This document shows, in pieces, positions 29,380-36,955 of a DNA stretch of 64,000 nt. The notes under the pieces were generated by a model, which saw nothing but the letters and a program-made list of their open reading frames with translations, ran no database searches and was not told where the DNA came from. The stretch comes from Paramylibacter kogurei (lineage in GTDB: Bacteria; Pseudomonadota; Alphaproteobacteria; Rhodobacterales; Rhodobacteraceae): the NCBI RefSeq assembly GCF_002742285.1, contig NZ_MDGM01000014.1, forward strand, positions 124,001-188,000. Direction: 5' to 3'. How positions within the stretch are numbered: the first letter of the stretch is position 1; the number at the start of each line of letters is the position of its first letter. A program made the position numbers and the translations under genes.

Positions 29380-29628
29380 TGACTGCTCCTATTGTTTTTA
29401 ATGTTCAACACCTGTTGGCGTAGTGCGTAAACCTAACAAGATGTTGCGGCGAAACACAACTAGCCCATGTACAAAAATGCGCATAAAAACGCTGTTTTTA
29501 TGGGTTTTGACGATAATTTTCGGGGTTGACGAGAATGAAAAAGCACAAAATCTAGTATTTCACCAACGATTCAGTCGAAATTTACAAGAAATATGACATC
29601 ATTGATCTGCTTGATTTGTGCAATATAG
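29380..29628. other. Intergenic region between hup and the caspase gene
   Basis: About 250 bp holding the ribosome binding site (AGGAG on minus) and presumably the promoter of hup. I see no open reading frame with a ribosome binding site, no strong hairpin and no recognisable operator in the rest. Confidence 0.6.
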
Positions 29629-30561
29629 CTACTGACATTGGGGCGGCAAGGGCGAAGTTAGCTTGGCACACAGCAATTTTCGCAGTTTTTGTTTTGCTTT
29701 ATCGTGCGCAGAAATTTCCAATCCATTTTCCATGTCCCGCAAGACAGATTTATGTGAAAAACCGTGTTCTGACAGGTTCATAAAGCTCTGATCAACGGCG
29801 CTATTTTCAAGCGCCTGCGATGCATTCAATTGGAAACGTGTAATCAAAGATGAGACCGTTGTTGGCATTTGATGATTGTTCGAATTTACGAGAACGTCGC
29901 GGCGCGTGTTGCGAAATAGCTCTTCAATATCAATATCAGGAATTTTCATATTATCGAGCAATGCACCGGTGAAAATGCTGTGGTTTGCGATGCCATCATA
30001 TGCCTTTTTTCCAATCGTCGTGGAAAAGGTAATTAAACTTCCCATCGGGGGAGCGTTTACTGGGGGTGCAATCGTTTTGTTACCAATCAGGTTGCTATTG
30101 GAATCGTCAAAACACGCATCAAAGATAAATAAATTCGTGCGCAATCGATTTGATAATTCATGCACGATTGTTTCAATGTTTATCGCGCTTGCGTTCGTCG
30201 ATTGCAGGTGCGGGTTATAGTCGGTTGGTATCAGAAAGTTTTCATCATCTCGTTGCATTCCATGCCCAGCGAAATAGACCAAAACCGTATCCGCAAATTC
30301 GACCTTTTTTTGAAATAACGAAATTGCATTTCGCATTCGATCATTGTTCAAATTGGTCGCAAGAAACACTTGAAACCCAAGCGATGAAAGCGTTTCGCCG
30401 ATCGTTGTTGCATCGTTTTCAGGCGTACGTAATTTGTCCAAATTTTCGTATGCGCCATTCCCAATGACCAATGCCATGCGCGTTTGTGCATGCGCTTGTT
30501 GCGCCATGTTCAGTACGAAGCAAACACAAGTTAAAATGCGAATTATTTTACGCACAACCAT
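29629..30561 (-). CDS. Secreted caspase-family (C14) protease
   Basis: A 310-aa protein of the metacaspase-like p20 fold with a signal peptide (MVVRKII... cleavage near AHAQ), so probably periplasmic. The catalytic dyad is visible: H100 in VYFAGHGMQ and C150 in FIFDACFDD, where many homologues read DACRNN. RMALVIGNGAYENL and LRTPENDATTIGETLSSLGF are canonical. The C-terminal 150 residues match no domain I know and may hold a p10-like part. The ATG at 30561 overlaps the OmpA-domain gene by 14 bp. Substrate and role unknown; Arg/Lys specificity is expected from the family. Confidence 0.87.
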   Translation of the reverse strand: MVVRKIIRILTCVCFVLNMAQQAHAQTRMALVIGNGAYENLDKLRTPENDATTIGETLSSLGFQVFLATNLNNDRMRNAISLFQKKVEFADTVLVYFAGHGMQRDDENFLIPTDYNPHLQSTNASAINIETIVHELSNRLRTNLFIFDACFDDSNSNLIGNKTIAPPVNAPPMGSLITFSTTIGKKAYDGIANHSIFTGALLDNMKIPDIDIEELFRNTRRDVLVNSNNHQMPTTVSSLITRFQLNASQALENSAVDQSFMNLSEHGFSHKSVLRDMENGLEISAHDKAKQKLRKLLCAKLTSPLPPQCQ

Positions 30562-31216
30562 TGGACGCATCTTTCGTTGAAAATTCAACACGTCTATTCA
30601 ACGGATCGCTGCCAGCAATATTTGCAAGTGGCTGTGTTTCCCCAGCGGAAATAATTTGAATGCGATCGGGTGAAATTTTGCTTTTTTCTGCCAACAATTT
30701 TGCAACGGATACGGCTCTTTTTTCAGAAAGTGTTTTGTTAAATGCCGCACTTCCAATTGTATCCGTATGCCCAGTCACTCGAATGCATGTATCGGACATG
30801 TTTGGCGCAGAAAGAACCGCCGCAAGTCGTGCAATATGTTCCACATATTGTGGTTCCAATTGAAATGATGCAAAGGCAAATTGGATGAAATATCCATCAT
30901 TTGATTTCGCTGCGCGTCGGTCAATGACAGGAGCAGATGGCTTGAACGTCGCTTGCTTAACAGTAGGTTTAGTCGGCGCTGTTCGCCCCAGATCTTGCGC
31001 TTTTTGCGCATTGAGCTCTTGATCCAATCGCAAAACAATTCCACGCGGCGATCCGTTTGTTTTAACGTTTTGGCATTGTGCCTCTAGGCCACCTGTTAAC
31101 GCGTTTTGTATCGCGCAACTGCTTGCTTCGATGGGAAGTTGGAACTGGCTTTGAGCCTGTATTTCAAAACTTGCACAGCCCATGAAGCCGAGCGTTAGAG
31201 TTGTGAGAAGTCGCAA
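30548..31216 (-). CDS. OmpA-family C-terminal domain protein, probable lipoprotein
   Basis: A 222-aa envelope protein. The N-terminus (LTLGFMGCAS) looks like a signal peptide with a lipobox-like FMGC. The C-terminal half is an OmpA/MotB peptidoglycan-binding domain: IQFAFASFQLEP, VTGHTDTIGSAAFNKTLSEKRAVSVAKLL and NRRVEFST, with the usual Asp and Arg for diaminopimelate binding. The first gene of a two-gene unit whose stop overlaps the start of the caspase gene, suggesting the protease is held or guided at the cell wall. Partnership is inferred from coupling only. Confidence 0.85.
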   Translation of the reverse strand: MRLLTTLTLGFMGCASFEIQAQSQFQLPIEASSCAIQNALTGGLEAQCQNVKTNGSPRGIVLRLDQELNAQKAQDLGRTAPTKPTVKQATFKPSAPVIDRRAAKSNDGYFIQFAFASFQLEPQYVEHIARLAAVLSAPNMSDTCIRVTGHTDTIGSAAFNKTLSEKRAVSVAKLLAEKSKISPDRIQIISAGETQPLANIAGSDPLNRRVEFSTKDASNGCA

Positions 31217-31346
31217 TTTAAGCCTCCAAAATTTTGAGCCCTTTTAGGAATGATTCATAAACAATTGCTTATGATCTCTCGAATCGTGAGCACGAAATAC
31301 AAATGAATTTGCGAAAATTGTTTGTTGTTTTGAAAGGATCCAAATT

Positions 31347-32510
31347 ATGGGAAGCAACGAAAAACCGCAATCCGACCGGATGTTCTGGCTTGATTGTTTA
31401 CGCTTGCTTGCCAGTATTTCAATGGTCGGGCTTCACGCATCGTCCGATATCATGGGGCAGCCATTCCCAGATTATCAGCCAAGCGAACGTGTTTTCCCCG
31501 TATTGTTCCGTTCAGTGGCGTATTTGGCGCGTACCGAATTGTTTATCATCATCTCGCTGTTTTTGTTGATCTGGTCGTTGGATAAACGCGGACGTGGGTA
31601 TCGCGAAACCGTTTTTGAGCAAATGAAACGATTATTGCTTCCGTTTGCATTTTGGGTCGTATTTTATGCATTTTTCCGACTGATCAAAGCAACCCATTTT
31701 GGATATGAAGCGGCGCTGATGTCAGAGTTGGCAACACCATCGGCTTGGCTGGGGTACTTTACACTTGGTACTGTGCAATATCACATGCATTTCCTGCCAA
31801 CATTGTTTTTGTTGGTTTTGTTTTACCCATTTTATCAAGTTGCTGTGCGTACACCCATGCTTGGACTATTGGTGTTGCTCTGTCTTTTTGTGAAACGAGA
31901 GGTTGACGTGTTTATTTGGGCCGAACTGCAAATTGTATCGGGGTTTGAATATTTGGTGCGCGGGGTCAAGGTGATGGCATATATTGGTTATGGCGTCGTG
32001 GCTGCGAGTTTTTATGGGATACTTAAGCGTGGGATGACAAAGTCCGACGCGCATAAATTGACGGCAGTTGCGCTATTTGTGTGTGTGATGCTCTACTTCA
32101 TCAAGTTGGTCTATTCTTACAAGGTAATCCAAACAGGGCATTGGAATTACAATTATACGCCTGCGTATTGGGCGGATTTTTTGATCCCTGTCGCATTGTT
32201 TGGAATTTTCATGGGTGCAAAGAATTCAAATTTTCCAGCCTTGATCGGTCGGCTGGCTCCCTTTGGGTTTGGCATATATTTGGTGCATCCAATTTTTTTG
32301 GATTTGTTGGAAATCGCGCTTTGGCATGATGGGGTCAATCCGAGTGTCTATGTTGCAACCAAAGCATTTGTCGCGACGGTTTTGGCAACTTGTGCGGTGA
32401 TGTTTATTTCAAAGTTTAAAAAAATTGCATGGATTGTTGGGCTTGGGAAGCCACCACGTTTACGAAATTTCAGTAATCTACGTGCAAAAGATTTGGCAAA
32501 GGGCGCTTAG
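31347..32510 (+). CDS. Membrane acyltransferase, acyltransferase-3 family
   Basis: A 387-aa inner-membrane protein with about ten helices. The N-terminal motif FWLDCLRLLASISMVGLHA carries the conserved His of the acyltransferase-3/NolL-OafA family that O-acylates surface sugars, and FGFGIYLVHPIFLDLL is the typical late helix. It starts a co-directional run running to 41.9 kb. In that setting it is likely to decorate an exported glycan, but substrate and acyl donor cannot be read from sequence. Confidence 0.87.
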   Translation: MGSNEKPQSDRMFWLDCLRLLASISMVGLHASSDIMGQPFPDYQPSERVFPVLFRSVAYLARTELFIIISLFLLIWSLDKRGRGYRETVFEQMKRLLLPFAFWVVFYAFFRLIKATHFGYEAALMSELATPSAWLGYFTLGTVQYHMHFLPTLFLLVLFYPFYQVAVRTPMLGLLVLLCLFVKREVDVFIWAELQIVSGFEYLVRGVKVMAYIGYGVVAASFYGILKRGMTKSDAHKLTAVALFVCVMLYFIKLVYSYKVIQTGHWNYNYTPAYWADFLIPVALFGIFMGAKNSNFPALIGRLAPFGFGIYLVHPIFLDLLEIALWHDGVNPSVYVATKAFVATVLATCAVMFISKFKKIAWIVGLGKPPRLRNFSNLRAKDLAKGA

Positions 32511-32534
32511 GCCAATTTATCTCAGGAGCAAAAC

Positions 32535-32882
32535 ATGGAAATTTCAGTCGATCAATATGGTCACAAAACTGTTGTGAAGTTACGCGAAAACAGACTTGAT
32601 GCCGCAATGGCTGTGCGTTTCAAAGATGCGCTGAAAACGGTTGTCGACGATGGCGCTGAATTCATGATTCTGGATATGTCAGATGTTGGATTCATGGACA
32701 GTTCGGGATTGGGTGCGGTTGTGGCACATATGAAATACATGGGCACAGAACGAAATTTTGAAATCGCCAACCTTACCCCAACAGTGGAAAAAGTTTTCAA
32801 ACTTACGCGCATGGACAGTGTTTTTAAAATTCATAAATCAATTGCAGATGCGATCCCCGAGGATTTGAAAAACGCGATTTGA
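32535..32882 (+). CDS. STAS-domain anti-anti-sigma factor
   Basis: A 115-aa SpoIIAA/RsbV-type partner-switching protein. The motif DMSDVGFMDSSGLGAVV places the phosphorylatable serine at S56. Length and fold match the single-domain antagonists that bind an RsbW-like kinase when dephosphorylated. Good CAGGAGCA upstream. It overlaps or abuts the kinase gene downstream, and both sit between the acyltransferase and the DUF3131 gene. No sigma factor or PP2C phosphatase is seen in the window. Confidence 0.92.
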   Translation: MEISVDQYGHKTVVKLRENRLDAAMAVRFKDALKTVVDDGAEFMILDMSDVGFMDSSGLGAVVAHMKYMGTERNFEIANLTPTVEKVFKLTRMDSVFKIHKSIADAIPEDLKNAI

Positions 32883-32893
32883 TCGGATTGAAA

Positions 32894-33349
32894 ATGAATG
32901 AACCGTCGCCTGCACCTGAACCAATTTTCCTGCGCCAATTTAAAAGCGAACAGGAAAATGTTTCTAATATTTTGTCGGAACTCGATTTATGGATGAGCGG
33001 TGATGCAAGGCTTAAATCACATTGCGAAGATGTTGCAATTGTTCTTGCTGAAACACTGAACAATGTTGTGGAGCATGCCTACAAAGGGTCTGCCAAGGGT
33101 GACATTTCTTTGTTTGTGGGTGTGGACACAGACCAGCTTTGTTGTGAAGTGCGTGATTTCGGCGAAAAATTCCCGGGAATTCCACATCCACAAGAAATGA
33201 GCGGACCAGAACAAAATTTTGAAGATCTACCAGAGGGTGGGTTTGGTTGGTTCTTAATCCAAAGTCTGACCACAAAAATAGAGTCTGTGTCGGATGATGA
33301 TTCAAATTGCATTCGCTTGATTTTTGATTGTTCACCCAAAGATAGTTGA
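32894..33349 (+). CDS. RsbW-like serine kinase / anti-sigma factor (HATPase_c_2)
   Basis: A 151-aa GHKL-fold ATPase. The N-box is LAETLNNVVEHAY (E53, N56, N57) and the G1 box VRDFGEKFPG (D88, G90); GGFGWFLIQSL is the G2-like region. Expected to phosphorylate the adjacent STAS protein and to bind and release a target. The ATG at 32894 is preferred over a TTG at 32879 that would overlap the STAS stop. The target may be a sigma factor elsewhere or, given the neighbours, a component of this envelope cluster. Confidence 0.9.
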   Translation: MNEPSPAPEPIFLRQFKSEQENVSNILSELDLWMSGDARLKSHCEDVAIVLAETLNNVVEHAYKGSAKGDISLFVGVDTDQLCCEVRDFGEKFPGIPHPQEMSGPEQNFEDLPEGGFGWFLIQSLTTKIESVSDDDSNCIRLIFDCSPKDS

Positions 33350-33469
33350 ATTAAATTTTACGTAAGTTTCTTTCAGAAAATGAAGGCATTATCCTAAAAT
33401 TTACAACCTAAGCCGTATCCTTTGTGAATATTCGCCGACTCGCAGAATACTTAAATTGGAAACGACAAT

Positions 33470-35305
33470 ATGCCCGCTCAACTTCGAAATGTTATCTTGA
33501 TAATTTTTGCGCTTGGCCTTCTTGGCTCTGCAATTAGTGGCGCAATATATCTGGGTGATGCAGTTGGTGAGACTGTGAATAATAACGCGGTAAAACTTGC
33601 CAAAGCGCGAGCAGAAAAAGATGCATTGGAAACTGAACGCGCAGCGAAAGCAGATTTGGCATCAGAATTTTTAAAAGAAAACCCAGAATATTCGGCGTTA
33701 ACATCGCTGGACAACGCCGATGCCAATGGATTTGAAATTCGCACTGCTCTTGAAAACAGCGGTGCTGGGAATGTTGATATGGAAACATTGCCAAGCTTGC
33801 TTCGCGGACAGTTGCCGTCACAAAGTTTAAGCAGCATTTCGAACGGAGAAAAACGTGTTTCACCCCCGCGGATGTGCGAAATGCCAGAGGATTTTTTTGA
33901 TAAGCTTGATCAGGAAAATAATGAAAAGTCATTTCCAGGTTATACCGAAACAAATGGTTATGTGCGCCGCTACAAGCCCCGTCGCGGATTTTTAAATGAT
34001 CGCGAAATGCAGGCGGCAAAGGTCGCTTGGGGATATTTCGAAAAATTCACCCAAGAATCTACAGGTCTTGCCAATTCCGTTGGCGGATATCCATCAACAA
34101 CATTGTGGGATACCGCATCGTATATCAGCGGTATGGTTGCCGCCTATGAGCTGTGCCTTATTGAAAAGCCTGAATTTGATAAACGGATCATGCGATTGTT
34201 AACCACGTTTCGGAACTTGAAATTATTTCGAAACGAGATGCCAAACAAAGTGTATCACACCAAAACTGCAGCGCAGGTTGATTATAGCAATAAGCCAGGT
34301 GAAATCGGTTATTCTGCGTTGGATATCGGACGGTTTCTTGTCTGGATGCGCATTATTCGTAATCGTTATCCCTATCTTGCCAATACGATTGATAACATGT
34401 TGTTACGTTGGGACTATTCCAACATTATCGACAAAGATGGCGTGATGTTTGGTGCAGCTGTTGACAAGGAAACCAAGGAAACGATTTACGCGCAAGAAGG
34501 GCGATTAGGATACGAAGAATATGCAGCAAAAGGTTTCGCTCTATGGGGGTTCAAACCATATTTTGCGCATCGTGCCGAACCCTATCTCACCACGAATATT
34601 TTGGACGTACGCGTCCCTTACGATGGGCGCGATCCACGGGTTTTTCATTCTCAAAACTATGTTGTGACTGAAAGTTATCTTTTGGATGGATTGGAATTAA
34701 ACTGGGATTTGCCACATGATGACATGAGCTCAGACGCAATTCATTCGGATGGTTGGCGCGCGGAATTTGCAGATCGGATTTATCAGGTTCAACATAACCG
34801 ATTTGAACGCGATGGCTATATGACCGCGCGCTCAGAACACAATGTGAAGGGCCCGCCTTATTTCACTTATGACACCATCTTTTCGGATGGTTATCCGTGG
34901 AACACCGTTACACCACGGGGTGACTATTCACCTGATCATGCCGCTGTCGCAACCAAAGCTGCGTTCGGCTTATGGGCGCTCTGGGATACATATTACACGG
35001 ATATCCTTTACGAGGCTGTGATCGAACTATTTGATCCAGAAAGGGGTTTTTATGAGGGGCTTTATGAGGGTGGAACAGGCCATATTGAAATCCAAACCGC
35101 AAACAACAATGGGATCTTGTTAGCGTCGTTGTTGCACAAAGTGCAGGGGCGCATCTTGACGGGCGGAACTGGTGGTTCCGAAGTTTGGTACACTCGTTTT
35201 CGAGACCGCGATCTGCGTATCCGCAGAAAGCTTCCCGACCCCCCGCAAAAAGCAGATTGGCTACCGGCCTATCGCCATCCAGCACAAATGGAGGAAACGC
35301 AATGA
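33470..35305 (+). CDS. DUF3131-domain protein, membrane anchored
   Basis: A 611-aa protein. One N-terminal helix (about residues 7-28) is followed by a charged, probably coiled-coil stretch (40-65) and a linker to about 160. The rest is a DUF3131 domain with an (alpha/alpha)-barrel look and conserved acidic and aromatic residues (GGYPSTTLWDTASYI, GYSALDIGRFLVWMRI, GLYEGGTGHIEIQTANNNG). Families of this type resemble glycoside hydrolases and phosphorylases acting on polysaccharides; activity here is unproven. The stop overlaps the next start (ATGA), so it works with the following gene. Confidence 0.85.
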   Translation: MPAQLRNVILIIFALGLLGSAISGAIYLGDAVGETVNNNAVKLAKARAEKDALETERAAKADLASEFLKENPEYSALTSLDNADANGFEIRTALENSGAGNVDMETLPSLLRGQLPSQSLSSISNGEKRVSPPRMCEMPEDFFDKLDQENNEKSFPGYTETNGYVRRYKPRRGFLNDREMQAAKVAWGYFEKFTQESTGLANSVGGYPSTTLWDTASYISGMVAAYELCLIEKPEFDKRIMRLLTTFRNLKLFRNEMPNKVYHTKTAAQVDYSNKPGEIGYSALDIGRFLVWMRIIRNRYPYLANTIDNMLLRWDYSNIIDKDGVMFGAAVDKETKETIYAQEGRLGYEEYAAKGFALWGFKPYFAHRAEPYLTTNILDVRVPYDGRDPRVFHSQNYVVTESYLLDGLELNWDLPHDDMSSDAIHSDGWRAEFADRIYQVQHNRFERDGYMTARSEHNVKGPPYFTYDTIFSDGYPWNTVTPRGDYSPDHAAVATKAAFGLWALWDTYYTDILYEAVIELFDPERGFYEGLYEGGTGHIEIQTANNNGILLASLLHKVQGRILTGGTGGSEVWYTRFRDRDLRIRRKLPDPPQKADWLPAYRHPAQMEETQ

Positions 35306-36909
35306 CGTTAAAGCCAAATCTAATCATGTGTATCGCATCAATCATATTGAGCTCAGGCACCAGCATCGCTTCTGCGCAGGATGCCACAAACAATGCTTCG
35401 TTTGAAAATTCGACGGCGGTTTTGGATACATCGGTTTTGTTTGCCATCGGTGCACGCGAAGCAGAGCAAGCCATTCGCGGTTCCTTTGGGTGGCCCACTT
35501 TTCAAGAAGGGTTTGTTGAATCTGTCTATTTTCGGTTTGATCCAGATGGCTATGCACGATTCAGCCCAAGCCCGCGATTAGACGAAGATGTTTTTGAAAT
35601 TCAATGCGTCCAAAACGGGTCTGCATGTATTGCGCAAAAAAATGGCGTCGAAATCGGTCTTACACCCGAGGGGCGCATTCAGGTTCGATTTGATGGAATT
35701 ACCCCAAACGATAGCTTTTTCGTGTCCGATCGGAAAACCGAATTACCACTTCCGCCGACAATTCTCGAACCTCTCGATGCGCGACTTGAAACATTGTTAT
35801 CATCCAGTAGCGAATTAATCATCAAGCGCGAATTGGAAGTGTTGCAAAGCATTTCGCTCGTGGGGTTCTCTGCTGTTACAACGTATCTTCGCTGGGTTGC
35901 ACAGGGTCAATCACCACGTGTATTTCCACGCGGTTGGCCGGTTCCTGCACAATCAGGACAATTACATTCGTCTGGTTTAACGCAGCCAAGCGAATGGGAA
36001 ACCGCGACCAATGCTCCGCAAGTGTCGAAAACTACTTGGCATATGCAATCGCGCAATCCCACGAACACACAGGGATTTGCAAATGCCGGTTTCGTCAGGA
36101 ATGGCCAAGCAGATTACCAATCGCAACAATATGGACAATTGCAGTCAGAATTTCAGGCGATGAAAGATGAACTGGCAACGCTGCGATCTGGTGGGGGACA
36201 GACCGCACCAATTCATGCCAATCAGGGCTGGGCATCTCAGGTTGATCACGGCACTGTTTTTGGCAATGAAATTCAGTCAGTTGGTCAACATAGCGATATT
36301 GTTGCGCCAAATTATAGCGCACTTCAAAACAATGGTGTTGAAACTGAATTGGCAAGAACGAGTGATTTTGCAAATTTTGCCAATCACTTTGACAACACAA
36401 ATTTGCGTCCACAATTTGGGATTCAGCGTGAAAACCTGACGCAAAATCCAGAAGATATGCTTCTCAACCGCGTGATGAATTTAGAAGCCGAGTTAGAAAC
36501 ATTACGCCAACTCATTTCTCGTCAACAACAATATGGTGCAGTGGCTTCTCAATCGGGACAAAAACCTATGTTTGAATCAAATCAGTTATCCACTAACCAA
36601 ATTCAGAGTTCCAGTGGTGAAGAACGTATTAAAGTTTTGGAAAATTTGTTGCTTCAAAGATTGGGGCCGACCAAACCGGTAACACAACCAATGCCCATCA
36701 TATTGGACGATACGGATTCACAAGAAAAACGGGAACAGGAATTGGTGCAAGAAATGTTGCGCAAATTGGATTCAAATCCCCCAACAATTGACGCGAATAT
36801 TCAAGGGGATAATTCGAACGCCACGGCGCCGCAAAGTGACGAATACGTATCACTTTCTGATTATCTTAACCGTGTTTTAAAAAACAACGGTTTGAATACA
36901 GATCAATAA
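35302..36909 (+). CDS. Unrecognised secreted protein, Gln/Asn-rich
   Basis: A 535-aa product from the ATG at 35302, which overlaps the DUF3131 stop. A signal peptide of about 25 residues is predicted. Residues 30-190 look like a folded domain (SFGWPTFQEGFVESVYFRFD). From about 220 on the chain is low-complexity, rich in Gln, Asn and Ser, with two short coiled-coil candidates (LEAELETLRQLISRQQQ; RIKVLENLLLQRL) and a charged C-terminal part. I do not recognise any family. Coupling to the DUF3131 gene and position before an exporter-like pair suggest a periplasmic partner or scaffold; function unknown. Confidence 0.8.
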   Translation: MTLKPNLIMCIASIILSSGTSIASAQDATNNASFENSTAVLDTSVLFAIGAREAEQAIRGSFGWPTFQEGFVESVYFRFDPDGYARFSPSPRLDEDVFEIQCVQNGSACIAQKNGVEIGLTPEGRIQVRFDGITPNDSFFVSDRKTELPLPPTILEPLDARLETLLSSSSELIIKRELEVLQSISLVGFSAVTTYLRWVAQGQSPRVFPRGWPVPAQSGQLHSSGLTQPSEWETATNAPQVSKTTWHMQSRNPTNTQGFANAGFVRNGQADYQSQQYGQLQSEFQAMKDELATLRSGGGQTAPIHANQGWASQVDHGTVFGNEIQSVGQHSDIVAPNYSALQNNGVETELARTSDFANFANHFDNTNLRPQFGIQRENLTQNPEDMLLNRVMNLEAELETLRQLISRQQQYGAVASQSGQKPMFESNQLSTNQIQSSSGEERIKVLENLLLQRLGPTKPVTQPMPIILDDTDSQEKREQELVQEMLRKLDSNPPTIDANIQGDNSNATAPQSDEYVSLSDYLNRVLKNNGLNTDQ

Positions 36910-36955
36910 ATCAAGTTGCGCCAATCCAATTTCGACAATCAGAAAAGTAAACATT

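Noticed and set aside
30960..30985. TTAA-N7-TTTA resembling a CtrA box
   Set aside because: Lies inside the OmpA-domain coding sequence with a mismatch in the half-site and no gene start nearby.
35185..35301. Upstream GTG start for the 535-aa unknown protein
   Set aside because: It would bury the signal peptide inside a 39-residue extension overlapping the DUF3131 gene; the ATG at 35302 restores a normal signal peptide.
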